64,000 bases of DNA from Ophiodon elongatus (GCA_016806645.1 JACSYO010002129.1:744001-808000), one strand, 5' to 3'; positions 1 to 12,936 are shown, counted from the stretch's first letter. Numbers and translations: made by a program. The notes: a model not told the origin generated them from the sequence alone.

Positions 1-1533
1 GAAGATGCTAAATTTATCAAGATGTTTAATTGGGCACCTGAAACACAGCTTAAATGGCATTCCACTTAGCCATGAGACATAGATGCTCCAAATTAGGAAT
101 AGCCTTTAAGTGTGATTCAGAGGTGATGTGCAGATGGAAATCTAAAGAAAGAAGAATGTTATCTTAAGTCCACCTGTGGAGCGAAAAGCTAAAAGAGTTT
201 CTGACTGACAGGACTCACAAAACCCCATTGTTATCCTGTATCTCCAGCCAGTTAAATCAAATCATATGAGCACCTCTCACCTCTTGGTCCTTGGCACCCA
301 TAACTCTGTCCCTCCCCTGATGTGCATTCATGTTAAATGGTGTGTGTGTGTGTGTGTGAAATGCTCGGTGGATAACCCCAGAAGCTGAGTCCCCTTTAAT
401 TGGTTTGCGACAGCCACTTAGGAGTGTGGAGTCCGCCCTTACCATGTTCCCCCTGCACTGCAATTCATGGTAAGAGTGGGTGTGGGTGGGGGGGTTCTGA
501 TTAAATGGATTCCAGTTCTCCTCTTTGATCAGGGCTGGTGAAGAATAACAAGCAGAGGGCTGGCCTGCAAAGCAGACCCAGAGACTAAGCCACGTGAGAG
601 CACAGCCAAATACTGAGGAAAGACGGGGAACGAAGAAGAAGACGAGGGGGAGAAGAGAGGAGAGAGGATGTGAGAGAGGGAGAGACATACAGGGAAGGGA
701 ATGTGTGTGCGGGGAAGGTGTGTGTGGGGGGGGGTGGGGGGGGGGAAACGTAGCCAGTGATAGCAATCAGACAATGCCACCTGAGAGAGTCTGTCCATGT
801 CTAGGGGACTGAGCAGTCTGTGAGTAGAGTGAAGAAAACAGGGCTAGAATTAAATAGAAACTGACTTTCACTGTGGACTCCAACTGTGAGTTGTGAACAC
901 ACACATGCAGGCACACCGGCACACAAGCTTACTGCACATGGACAAATGGACATGATGCATTACCACATACACACACAAAGGCCTTGTTAGCACAGGCTGA
1001 AGCTTTCTCGTGCCAAACTCTGTGTCGTTAGTAGAATTCCTCAGCATTGTGATGCGAGGCTGAAGTATAAGTGTAATAAAAAAAGTGCAGAAGAAACTCC
1101 ACGGTCAGTGAAACAGCATCATACTGCTGACAGAGCAAAAGTAGCCCACCCAAACTGCACAATCTGATGAAAAATATGCATTGTTAGATTTTGTTACGGC
1201 AATGATCGTTTCAACAAACAGCGACAGAGAAAAGCAGAGTTATCTGCTCACACCATCTCTGCATAGTGAATACAGTGCGAGATACAAATCGGAAAATCTG
1301 ACAATCCCCTGAACACAAAATGTTATGTCTCAGGGGAGACATGCAGCCAAATCAGTCCTGAATAAATCCATAGAAATGAGTCTTGAATATGAATAAAAAT
1401 GAGCAATTGAGCTATTATTTAGAATTAAATGCTGCTAAAATGTCCTCATGTAGTAAGCTAATTATAAATGATGAATAAAAAAAAAAAAAAAGATAATAGA
1501 ATCAGCTCAGGCAGGCAAGGCTGCATTCCTTAC
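1..1533 (-). other. sdk2: sdk2 intron 2 (partial)
   Basis: Sequence downstream (minus strand) of the exon 2 donor, running off the window. It holds a purine-rich tract with long G runs (about 596 to 745) and a short A run near 1479 to 1492. No further sidekick exon is recognisable in any minus-strand frame. Confidence 0.75.
596..745 (+). repeat. Polypurine tract ending in long G runs
   Basis: A roughly 90% purine stretch of GA, GAA and GGGA units ends with GTGTGTG and then two G runs of nine and ten bases separated by one T. Confidence 0.8.
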
Positions 1534-1696
1534 CTGTATTCCAAGGAGAAACGTGTGAGCTCGCTACCATTGTAGATCCATTTGAATTCTAGAGGCCAGC
1601 TGCCCTCTGCCATGCAGGTTAAGACCAGGCGGTTCCCCTCCAGGTGAACCTGGGTTTGAGGAGGCTCCATCTTAAAATAAGGTGCAACATCATCTA
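1534..1696 (-). CDS. sdk2: Sidekick-2 coding exon 2: start of first Ig domain
   Basis: The exon is flanked by a textbook acceptor (pyrimidine tract then TTTCCAG) and donor (ACAG then GTAAGG). It is 163 bases long, entered in phase 1 and left in phase 2. It encodes about 54 residues of mature sidekick N-terminus: DDVAPYFK, then THE Ig strand motif HLEGNRLVLTC, then AEGSWPLEFKW, ending SLEY plus a split Arg codon. The Cys of LTC and Trp of FKW are the usual Ig landmarks, at about residues 60 and 72 of the precursor. From my knowledge of the family, the TQVHLEGNRLVLTCMAEG and FSLEYR spellings match SDK2 better than SDK1, so sdk2 is preferred; which teleost duplicate cannot be told. An N-G-S glycosylation sequon follows the Trp. 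The open frame upstream of the acceptor is intronic read-through. The partner Ig Cys and all later domains lie beyond base 1. Confidence 0.92.
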
Positions 1697-3335
1697 CTGG
1701 AAAAAAGGAAGAGAAGAAAAGAACGTAAGGTGAAAAGTGAGAGTGATGTAAAAAAAAAAAAGACGGCGAAAGAAAGAAAGGGAAGCCGTCAGAGGGGGTA
1801 GTTGGTAAAAAAAGGTAGTGGTTCGGTGATTCAGTAACCTCTGTGAGCGGACACACAACACAATTTCAGCAATTCACAGGAAATGAGGACTCGGAACAAG
1901 CCATTTACATTTTTCTTCTACACTGATTGGGAACTTGAAGGTCAACAGAAAAGCCTGCCAAAAAGCACATGAAATAAGTTGTTACTGCAAAAGCAGCTTA
2001 CTCTTTTATTTCAAACTGAAATGCGCTGGCAAAGAGGTAGAGGAGCAATTTGTGCAGCAGAGGAAGTGTAAATGAACTCTTCCATACCTCTAGATCAGTG
2101 AAAGAGGATGGGGAGAGAGACAGGGAGGGAGGGGGAGATGGAGAGCGGAGGGAAAGGGGAATAGACAGAAAGCAGATGGAGAAAAATACAGCAGAGATTG
2201 TACACAAAAAAAAAAAAAAGAACGCCAGCAAGTAAGAGGGAGAGAGAGAGTGCGAAACTAGAAAGCCATGGGGGGTGGGAGTGGTATGGGCTGCTTTAGA
2301 AAACACAAAGTTTCCCAGCCTTAAACCCCCTTCTCTGACAGGATGAGTTATGCTCTGTGCCTCCCTTCATTTATCTTTATAGTTCCCTAATGCAGCCAGA
2401 TTATACAGGCCCCAGCCGCAACACTGCACACAGCCAGTGCAGCCACAGAAAGCCTTTAAGGTGATACGCCATGTCCAGGGCTGAGCTTGGAGACAAAGTG
2501 CTTTTATTTGAGCTGATGAAAAAGGCATGATCAGACCTATTGATCTGTCTGCCTCGCCAGCCACGGGCGACACTGAGCCGATTGTGCCAGTGTTTGTGGC
2601 GGGCTAATTAAAGTCTGTATTAATAGTTGCAGTAAGCCGCCAAAGGCCTGGAGCACGCCTGGTTCTAGGTCTACCACACTAGCTGACTCACTCCAACGGC
2701 AGATCACTGGAGCCTCTTGCTCTCTCCACGAGCAGGTTAACACCCAATATTTATGGTGGTGTGTGCAGAGGACGGTGTGGTGGAACTGGGTGAATGTCAG
2801 GGCAGCTTCTCCAAGCAGGGAAGGGGATACAGAAAATGGAACCTGATTGAAACAGTAAATAAAAAAGTGTGAGTGTGCATCTCTGTGTTTCACGCAGACG
2901 GCCATGCGCGCACTGTCGGCTATACATACACACATACACATAACAGGGCACACACATACACATAACAGGGCACACACATACACACCAGCACACACAATAC
3001 CTCTCTGAAAGCTGCAGCTTACTCTCTTCCATTACCCTTAAAAGAGACCACTTACAAAAGGAGGCAAACAAACAACAGCCTCCTCGACTCTTTCTGTTTC
3101 CAAAACCAGTCTTTACATTCTTCTTCCCCTTTGGTAACAAAACATACACCACTACCTGGCTAATCTTTCTACCACCTGCATGGCCTTCTCCAAAAACAAA
3201 CACTGTCAAATCCAACAGACCTTTGAAACTGATTCCTGTCTGACCCCAAATGTAAGAGCCATCCCTATTTTCCCCAGGAGTGGTGGCTTTTGATGTAATT
3301 ACATCCACTAGTACATGCATTCTTTCTGACTTATA

Positions 3336-3338
<3 letters not shown>

Positions 3339-3424
<86 letters not shown>
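3339..3424. repeat. (CA)43 microsatellite
   Basis: An uninterrupted CA run of 86 bases, the longest pure dinucleotide tract in the window. It produces spurious His/Thr or Val/Cys reading frames on the two strands. Confidence 0.99.
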
Positions 3425-3427
<3 letters not shown>

Positions 3428-6400
3428 CTGAACAAACTCACCAAGGCAACACCCAACCATTTCCAGCTGGTTGCATGCACTTAGCAATGTGGATACATCA
3501 ACAGGCCACTATTAGAGACCTGCACATGCCAAAACCAGACTAACATGTCTCGTCTGAGGCAAGGAATTGTCTTAATATCAATTTACTGATGGAAAATTGC
3601 AGTACGGGAAATTAAGTGCACAGTAATCTCCACTGTAGTTACCTGTTTTTAGTGCCATTCATGTGTTCACATTCATTCTTGCCTCAAATTACCCATTCAG
3701 TTGAGCCCTGATTATGAATCCCTGAACAATGGCTATCTGTGGCACTATAGATCAATTTCACATTTAGAATAAAGTGTATATTTTTCAGGAACAAAGCAAG
3801 ATAGGGAGAGAGAAAAATCACTGTTTAAGATCACATGCAGTTCAGAATCGACATCCAGGATAAGACTGCTCACCATGTAAGTGATCTTCTCTTCGAGACA
3901 CTGTGAGAACTTAAATGGCCGCCGACCGCTAACAGTTCTGCTGAAGGAAGATAGGACCAATTCCTCTGCATCTAATGAGTTTCCAACAGAGAACCTCTTG
4001 TCTGACCCACATTCTCCCCTTTCTCTTCATCACTGTGCTTTTGATCTTCACTGTGAACAACTGAGGTCAAAAAGTGCTGATACATGTTTGTGCCTGTGGT
4101 GGACACTGCATGTGTTTTAAGTGTGGTTTTTCGGTTTCTTCTGCTTTCTGTGTGTGTCAGCCACTGTAAATAAATACTGTAAATAAACGTATATATGAGT
4201 CCGTTTGTACTCATGCGTGCCAAGGTGGGAACATTTGTGTCTATTTTTACTTCTGCAGATGTGAACTTCCATATGTATGCACACACACAAATACAAAGCT
4301 TTGTTAATAAGTGCAGTCCGACAGCTCACTGTAGAAGAGTGCGCTGCTGTCACTAACGTGTCAGGTGGACGTGTTTGCCTCCACTGTTGTATCATCATTA
4401 CTGAGCTGATCCATAATTTGTCTCAGGTGTCATCTCGTTTTAGAGCACCGTGACTTCATGGAACAGAAGCGTGCTGTTCACAACAAAATGTTTACAGACA
4501 CACATGAACGTAGAAATAAGGGATTATAGAATAAATTTAATGATTGGAGGACATTAGTCCATGTGACTGCGGCTATCTGGTCTCACTGTGTCAAGGTAAA
4601 GCTGGAATCTTTTCTGGAAGAGACAAGGTGGGTTGATGGAGAAACGGAAGAGCAATGCCCAGGAAGGACTGTGGCCTCCTCCCTTCCAGTGATGAACGAA
4701 GGAACAGTGGTGGCTCTGGCAGGTGCCTGCTTCAGGCCTCCAGATGAAAAGCTAGAGGTCCTTCTGGACCATGAATTCCTGCGGCACTACGAGCACAGAT
4801 AAAAGCCAACTGAAACATGTCGGCAGATCTAGGGAAGACCAAAATCTGGCATGGGAGGAACAGGAGGGCTTTAATGGGGCTGCTGTGCAAAGCAGCTGCC
4901 CCAAAAGTCAAGCTGCACCACCAGCCCATTCACCAAAGATATGAAAACACCTTATTCTAACCTGACAGCTGAGGTTGTATGGTGGCATGTCTCCAGCCAG
5001 GTCCCTTGCTGCATACACAGAATTTTAATGGCTGTGAGACAAAGACCACAGGCACCGGGGCAGCTTTATAAACCAAGGCCCATTGTGCTCCCCCTTGCGC
5101 CATGCTGGCAAGCAATCACACAGACGGCGTTCACATTCTGCTTTTGTCTTTTAGTCTTTCTCTGGCTTATTTCGTGCCTCACCTCCTTACCCCTGCTCCA
5201 CTCCAGCAGCAGGGAGCTCTTTCTGCCCTCTGTTTAATCCTCAGGCACCTGTGTTTCAGCCTAGGTAACCACATCCTAGCTGGCGCTCGGCACAACGGTA
5301 TCACCGAGATGCAGCGATAAAATGGAGCCCCTGCCTGCTAAAACATTTGGAGGTCTACTGCCTTATTATCTGCATACTCTTTCTACATTTCCCACTCACT
5401 CCACCTCACCATCTCTTTCTCTTCCTAGACACACACACACACACATACATATGCACATAACGTCCCTGCTCCATCGACCACCTCCAGTCCACCTCATGGC
5501 ACATCATGTCATCAAGGAAAATTTAGAGCTGTCGTTTAGCCTCTCCAATTGGACTTTAACATGCGAGATGGGTCATGGTTAGCCTCTCTGATGGGGGTTA
5601 TGCAACAGTCATGACAGTGACCTTGGCCTAGTAATGGGTTGGTGAGAGGGTGTGGGCTAGCGGAGAGGGGTTAAAAGCATCTTAAAAGCTGTTGAAACGC
5701 CTCCCTTATGGATACACACATGCACAATACACACACACACACGCTACAGTTTATTTGCTTTACAAGTTGAGATGACAATGTTAGGACCAGGACATGTAGC
5801 TCTTTTAAGGAACACACAGATACACAAAATATTCCCGCCTCCTCAACCCACCTACGCAAAAACACGATCCATCCTGAAGGTCAGGTTGAACTGTCACTCT
5901 GTCACCATCTGTTGTCACCGTGACAACAGGCACCCCACCGTTTTACACTCCATCACTTAGGTGAGTCAGAAAACGAGCGGACACGAAGGGAGGGATTTGG
6001 AAAGAGAGCGAACAAGAAAAAGACACTGAGGAGGAAGAGAGAGTGACGGTGAAACAGATGGTGGGAGAAATGCAGGGCTTAATGATAAAAGAGAGAGATC
6101 GAGAAGTGATGTAGAGGCAGGGTGAGGTGAGGGATGAGAGGGGGAGCATGTGAAATGAGGAGAGAGGGGGGTGTCCTCCAACGCTAGGCAGCAAGGTGAA
6201 GCGACCCATTACAGCCGGAGCCAAACAAGCAGGCCAGGTCTGAAAGACAGGGATGGGAGATGGAGAGCCTCCATCTAACCCTGCAACTCATTTCAAGAAA
6301 TGGCCCATGGATCAGCATCTGCATGCCGCACGTGTGTGCCAGTCCATCACGGCTCAATATCTCCCTACCCCCCTTTGTATTCTCTCTTGTATCTACAGCT

Positions 6401-6632
6401 GTGGCAAGACAGGTTTCATGGCCCAAGCGACGTGCTTTTAAAAACTCATACAGTCATGCTCGCTGCTCAGAGGAAAGAGATGCAGTTAGGAGTATGGATT
6501 TTATGTTGAGCGGTGTGAAGTGATTTTCTTTCTGATGATGAGTTTGCTTTGATGTTGCAGAAAAAGTCCTCGGGTCGCCGCAGACGAAATAGCGCCTGCA
6601 TCGCAAGCTGTGTTTAGCGGATCGCCACGGGT

Positions 6633-6672
6633 TAATTGATGCGTAATTGATGTGATTAATTGAGGTGTAATG
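6633..6672 (+). promoter_or_regulatory. Cluster of TAATTGATG homeodomain-type motifs
   Basis: TAATTGATG at 6633 and 6644, TAATTGAGG at 6657 and GTAATG at 6668 lie inside a CpG-containing block (about 6560 to 6720) unlike its AT-rich neighbours. TAATTGA cores are homeodomain-type sites. A regulatory role in the sdk2 intron is inferred. Confidence 0.35.
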
Positions 6673-8365
6673 TAGCGCGGTGACGTGTCTGGGATCCCAC
6701 TCGCTGCGGGGCCAACGTGTGTGTCTAGGTGTGCCTATCAGATGCTCCAGCATCACAATTAGAAGCACTCGCATCCAGCCAACAAATGGAGATTTAATTA
6801 GGAGCGAAGACGGAGCGGGAGGCCAGTCAATGGGCAGCAGATTGAATTATCTGGACACATACTCTAGCGGGCAGCGCAGACAAATTCTCACTAAAACACA
6901 CGTACACACACACACACACACCCTTTCTGTTTGGAATTTTTCCTTGTTTGCCTCGCTGCTCCTCTGAGTGCCTCTCTACCATGCTCTGCCCATCTCAAAC
7001 TATCTTTTTCTTTTTGATTCCATCCTCTTTTTTCTCTTATCAGTTTCCTCTCTGTGTGCTGTGGCACTTTCTGTCTTGCTATGATCTCTCCCAACACAGT
7101 AGTTTTCATACCCTTTCTCGTTGCCCTCTCATCAGTTGTCATCTCTCTTGCACCTTTTCTCCACTTCCCTTCCAAATGAGCTCTCCGTCGAGACGTCTCA
7201 CCATCTTTTTCTCCCCTCACTGCATCGCTCCTTACTCTCCATCTTCCTCCATCCCCTCTTCCTGCTCTTTCCTCTTTAGCACCTTCTGAGTCACTTTATT
7301 GTATGGCGTACCGAGGGACGTGTCTGTGATATCCAGGAGCCTAATTAGCAAGTCCAGCTCCTGGCAGAGAACACGGCACGCAGAGGAGCACAGGCACAAG
7401 GCCCAGCGTCAATTAATGAGACCTCACACACCCACAGCCACCATTACACGCCCTCTGCAGCATCAAGTCTCTAGTCAGCTCAGCCTTGTCCAACGAACAG
7501 TGGGGAAACCACAAATGAACAACTGCAGCGAGATGTAGGAAAGTTATGTCTTTGATCAGCAAGGGATAGTCTAAGCTTTGCAAAAGACAAAGCACGGATT
7601 CTTGTCTGCCTTTGTGGCACTCAAATCAGATTTATGTGTTGTAGCAGCGAGCTGTGAACATATTCTTGGAGCCAACAGATCAATGTATCAACTTAGGAAT
7701 GTAACCCAGCCACTGTGGCAATTTCCTTATTTCTAAGGACAAGATATATGAAATTGTTTTTTCCTAAGCAAGTAAGGTTTGGAGAGCTCTTCTGAGTCGA
7801 ACAAAATGGGGAATGATCCACACTTGCCGCCCGTTCTCGTGCGTATGTGACTGACATCACAGTATTATTTCCCAGGTGAGACAGGCGGCTTCTACGGTTT
7901 GGAAGAAGAAGTAAGGTTTTCGTGCGCCACATCACATACACGTCTTTCTCCGACTCTCCTCGTTTCACCAGGGAGAAGGGAGATAGTAGCGGGTGGGGGA
8001 GGAAATAGGTACAAATTTTCCCTTGATCTTTGTGAGAGCTAATTGACAATGTTTGAAAAAAACCAAAACAAAAAAACAACAAGAGAAAGGAACACAAGAC
8101 AGATAAACGGCAGTAAGTGGAAGAAATAGCAACAAAAAAACCTACAAAAAAAACAACGAGAGCTGCATCGGGAATAGGAGGCGAGCGGCGTTTCTCAAGG
8201 CATGAGAAGGTTGGAAATAGGCCTAAGTGAATTTAGAAAGTAGGGCAAAGACTAATGGAGGAAAATAAACAAACGCGCTGAAATGTGAATTCCACAGGGC
8301 CCTGGGTCATTAGAGTTAATACTGCACGCTATGCCATCTGCCGTGATTGTTTACACTAGCCTGGA

Positions 8366-8383
8366 TAATTAGATCCTAATTAG
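8366..8383 (+). promoter_or_regulatory. Tandem TAATTAG homeodomain motifs, one helical turn apart
   Basis: TAATTAG at 8366 to 8372 and again at 8377 to 8383, start to start 11 bases. Regulatory role inferred. Confidence 0.35.
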
Positions 8384-8640
8384 TAGATGGTATGGTGGGG
8401 GAAACATTATTTCACACGCATTGAGGTGGAGATGATCAGATGCACCTGCAATGCCATGCTTCCTGTCCAGCGTGAGACCTCTGTGGGTAGCTCCATAAAG
8501 ATATCAGACAGATCTTGATCTAATTGCTCGATGCACCAGACAGAATTTGGATCTTTCCTTCCCACCATTAACATATAGATAGAGTTGAACTTTTTTGGAG
8601 GAGAGTCATCTTTGCTCTTGACATTATGACAACCTGCCTG

Positions 8641-8706
8641 CTCCTTGTTCTCCTTGTTCTCCTTGTTCTCCCTCACACTGTATGTGTGTGTGTGTGTGTG
8701 TGTGTG
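8641..8706. repeat. CTCCTTGTT minisatellite and adjacent TG run
   Basis: The nine-base unit CTCCTTGTT is repeated about three and a half times, then a TG run follows. On the minus strand this creates a false ENKENKENKE peptide. Confidence 0.85.
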
Positions 8707-10064
8707 CAGGTGCATGAGAACGTATGTGTATACGCTCATCCTTGTGTGCTTGTGACTGTGCGTCTTTAAGATACAGACACTGGAATATTATCAGGCAAAA
8801 TGCATGGACTCAAACTGCCATGTCCCATCAGTGCTTTTCTCCCCAGTCGATCCCTTTGAATCTCTGAATTGCGGAGATACCACTGGCATGCTAATAGTGT
8901 TTTGCTAGGTGCGAGGTATCAGGGCGCTTGCCATTGTAATATATGCGTGTGGAATGGCTGGTGATTGGGATTGTTATCATTGTGGCAGTGAGTGCATAGG
9001 CGCCAAGCAGTGAGTGGCAGGGGCTGGCAGTAAATGCTAATGGCAGCGAGCAGCTGACGGAGAAAAGAATTATTATCTCCCTTCATTACATTTACAAAAC
9101 CTGCCTATCTGTCTCACTTCCTTCCTCCGAGCCCAGGCGTGGACAGCAATCAGTGTTGGCAATGCTTTATTTACATCTTTTGCAGAAGACAGACACCTTC
9201 TTTTTGTGTCAATGCATCATCCACTCAGGGTTTGGGATCTCAGGAGTCTCTTCAATTTAAAATGCGTCACACAGATTACACAAGAGCAACATTGGGTCTT
9301 TAGTGGGTAAGAGTTGGAGAACGTATGGACGTGATATCCATCTTTTCTAATTGTGGTGGAGGTTTGGGGTGATGTATAGCTGGATTATCACCTTTGTGAG
9401 CAAGGCAGCCTGTGGGAGGACTGAGTCCCTGCTCCTAATTGAGACCTCTGGAGTGTGAGAGCTAACAGAATGGGGCTTGTCACATCACCGCCTCTCTCAC
9501 CACCGCATTACAGTGGCCCTCTGACCACTATTTTCTCCCATCATCCATGCTGGAGCACCAAGTCTTTCTCTGTGATGTGTGAGAGCTACACCATCACCCC
9601 CTAAAATCATTTCCTTCAGATGGAACCTCAAAGCTGCCAGCCTCCTCACCGACACCGCAGCAGGCCACATCTCTGACCTCCGAGGCCTCTTTGCCAGTTC
9701 CTGTCTCTGAAGTGCACATGCCCCCTCCATGCCGGAGGAAAGACAGAGGCTGAACACAACTCTGTGGCATTGTGATGTAGACAGGCAGCCAGCCCTACGC
9801 CAGCAGGCAGACAGCAGATCTGAGCGCCCTGACATTATGCTAATGGAGGCGTTTGGCTGGCTCTTACATGACTTCACACCACATTGCTCATCTCAATTAT
9901 CAGATACAGTAACGGGTGCTGAGTGAGAAGCATGCAACTTGAACAAAGCATGAAAAATGTCTCAGTCGGAGATACTAATTGTTGCACTCTCTCAACATGC
10001 TCCTTTAGGGTGGTTTAGTGCGAGAAACACGCTCTTAATAACCTCCTATGTGAATACTTTTGAA

Positions 10065-10090
10065 ATTATGCATGCATGAGAATGCATAAT
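10065..10090. promoter_or_regulatory. Inverted pair of octamer-like motifs
   Basis: ATTATGCAT (10065 to 10073) and its exact reverse complement ATGCATAAT (10082 to 10090) are separated by eight bases. The motif resembles POU-factor octamers. Function inferred. Confidence 0.3.
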
Positions 10091-10557
10091 GACTTGATGC
10101 TAATTCTGACAAACCACAATAGAACATTAAATATGTGTATATTTCTCTGGATTATCTAAATAAACAATTTGAGATAAAGTGGCAGATCTGTCCACTAAAT
10201 CAAATTATAGTTGTTATATACATGCAATCAAACTCTCAGCGTACTTCACCCTTCTCCCCCTGAAATGCCTGTCATCTGTTCATCTAATGATAAATGTAAC
10301 AAGCCCACATTTCCACTTGTAAAGACTGTGTCATAGCAATCTCAAAATTACAAGCTGTCTTACAAGAAAACCAAACCATACCCCTTGGTAGTTATCACAA
10401 CACTGGCATAAGCTACAGCTTGGAGCCCTGTGCCAACATTGCTATCTAATATACGAGGTTGATGATGTTTTTCTAATTATATTCGTGAGCTTGCACTCAA
10501 GCTAACAGTGCTGCCAGTATTGCTGCAGTGTTGTTGGCAAGGGTTGTTTCCTTCCAT

Positions 10558-10655
10558 TTGGGTTGAGGGTTAAGCTTAAGAAACTTGCTCAGGGGGAAAT
10601 CTACCCTGCCCCATCCTGGATTCAAACCTTTAACTCACCAGAAACCAATGCGACC
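10558..10655 (-). repeat. Decayed tRNA-like teleost repeat
   Basis: On the minus strand this reads GGTTTGAATCC (a tRNA B-box match), then a short spacer and CCCTGAGCAAG-TTTCTTAA followed by TTAACCCTCAACC. The pattern of a B box followed by TGAGCAAGGCACTTAACCC is familiar from common teleost interspersed repeats. Family name is not assigned. Confidence 0.5.
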
Positions 10656-12534
10656 ACTTTATATGCAAGAGAAACATTTAACAGTGTAAAGAAGTTTAGA
10701 ATTTGTGAAAGTAACCAAGGTTAGTTCTTTTTTTTTGACATGTCTTATAAATATGCAAGAGCTCTTTATATAAAAAAAAAAAGAAATTCTAACCACAGCG
10801 ATTTTAATCTTCACACAATGTCACATATATCCTGGAGGTTATCGTTAGAAATTACATAAATTTAAATAGGAACACCATTTTCCATCAGGTTAATGTATTC
10901 AGAGAGCATTTCTTTCCCGCCATGTTCTTGAAATGCTCCCATCACAGCTCTTAACACATCAGTGTGGAAAAAAATCATGTTGGTAATTCTCTGAACTTTC
11001 TCCGCCTCTAACGACCTACAAAGCGGAGGCATTGACTGTTGTTGGCTGCAATCACACATTGAAATATGTGAACGATCAAGCGGATAGGCATAATGTTACT
11101 GGCGCCCAAGCAACGGGATGAGTGATTTGAAGGCTTAATGCGGTCCCTCCACACCACATAGAGTTATAGCCTGTGATTTACATTATAAATGTCTGCTAAA
11201 TTTCCACTTTTAGAAACGAATATCACTAAATGACAATCTGAAAGGGAGCCAGATGGGGGAGGTAGGAGTGACACTTTTTTCATGTTTGTATTTTCCACCC
11301 AGGATGGGACCTAATTCCATATTACTACATCTATAAGCTGTGCATAAATACACATCAAATAGCGTTTTTTCAGGCCTCATAATCCCTGGATAATCTTCAT
11401 CTACAATGTGAGCAGCACTAAATTGGAGAGAAGATTCACAAATGAACATATTTACATCAGTCCCATTAGTGAGACACTGAAGAGATACTGCTCAGAGATC
11501 TGCCACTGCTTTAAAACGCCTGTAGGCACTTAAGAATTTTATTAGAAGCACTTTAGCGCTCACCATGCAATGCTAAGTAATGTGCTTTAATACACGTATA
11601 ATGCAATGGATTACAAGTCGGGATATTAATAAATCATCTATTTTATTTATTACTTCTCTTTAACCATGGCGAGTAAATTACATGTTTAATCTCTGTCATG
11701 GATTCAAGGGCTTTATGTGCTTTCCTGCATATATGTGTGTATGTGTATGTTTGTGCGTAAAATTAAAGCGTCTGCATACCTGACCTTTATATACATTAAA
11801 TGCAGGAGTTTGTGAGTGTACAGTGTGTTTACTTGTGTCTTCACATGCAAGTGTGCATGTATACATATTCATGGATGTATTCTGTAAGCTCCTCTCCAGT
11901 TGATGTGGGTATATTTGAATTCTTCATCAGATTAAAGAGACGTGCATGTACTCCACAGTCCCTTAATGACAGACAGATCAAAGCCCATCATGTTCCTGGC
12001 TGAGTTGAGGGGGATCATTAGCGATGGGTCAACGGGGCATCATTAGCCAGCATGCTACCCATGCAGCATGTTTACTCCTCCCTGAGCCACATTGTACGTG
12101 TGCGTGCACCTGTGCACGTGTGTGGGTGCACATGCCTGTACGCGATCATCAAATGAATCTGTATTGCTCTCTGATCTCTGCACAGTGTGTGGGAGGAACA
12201 TAGGTCTCTCCTGTGGCCCATTTCCCCACAGACAAATGCTGCTCCAGCGGTGAGAGCTAGCCTCATCTATTGTACCTCCTGCCTCCATCAACTCACTTTC
12301 CATCTATTACGACCCAACAGGCTGATCTTCATGGCTGAAGCTCATTGTAAAACCCTAGCATTGCTGATTCAATAGGCTCTGGAGGGTTCTGACAATGACC
12401 AATTCACTCATGACTATTATTCATCACAAAACCTTTCCAGCTCTCCAATAAAATCCACCACCCACCTTTCCTACTCCGTTTGGTATGCTGTAACAATCCA
12501 TCACTTCCAAATGTTTTACCCCTACCATGAACAC

Positions 12535-12574
12535 ACAAACACACAAACACACAAACACACACACACACACACAC
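12535..12574. repeat. (ACACACAA)n and (AC)n repeat
   Basis: Four ACACACAA-like units merge into a plain AC run. Confidence 0.9.
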
Positions 12575-12841
12575 AAAACACTTTTCTCTTTACAACTTCA
12601 CTGAACAAACTCTTTCTCACCTTAGAAATTGCTATTTTGGTGCAGGGCTATTCCTTCTCTCAGCAGTTTCACATAAATTCTTTCTCCCTTTACAAACATT
12701 CCCTTCTGGCTGACTTCTACCATCAACCCTTCTCAACCGCAAACTGCTCTTTTCCACTGCCAACTCTGTCTCTCGCCCTCCCTCTCTCACCTTCAGATGC
12801 CACCCATCCACTGCCTCCATGCCTGACTGCTTTGACAGGCC

Positions 12842-12936
12842 CGAGACTCAAGCGGGGAGGATTTGATCCCTCCGTGGAGTGGAGCTCTGGCGGCGGGGTC
12901 CACTCTCCAACCGCTGGACGCAGAGCCCTAAGCCAC
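12842..12936 (-). repeat. tRNA-like SINE head or tRNA pseudogene
   Basis: The minus strand has an A-box-like TGGCTTAGGG, then 55 to 60 bases including GC-rich paired segments, then a B-box-like GGGATCAAATCC flanked by GGAG and CTCC that can pair. Spacing is longer than in a class I tRNA. No acceptor stem closes, so it is not an intact tRNA gene. Confidence 0.4.

Noticed and set aside
257..766. 169-codon minus-strand frame rich in Pro, His and Ser
   Set aside because: It lies in sdk2 intron 2 and its composition follows the polypurine/G-run tract on the plus strand.
1697..1856. Extension of the sdk2 exon 2 frame upstream to a methionine at 1856
   Set aside because: A pyrimidine tract and TTTCCAG acceptor at 1697 separate it from the real exon, and the phase matches exon 1 exactly.
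2751..3425. 224-codon minus-strand frame rich in Val-Cys repeats
   Set aside because: It is translation of the (CA)43 microsatellite plus neighbouring CA-rich intron DNA; no domain and no splice context.
8407..8739. 110-codon minus-strand frame with ENKENKENKE
   Set aside because: The motif comes from the CTCCTTGTT minisatellite and the rest shows no family similarity.
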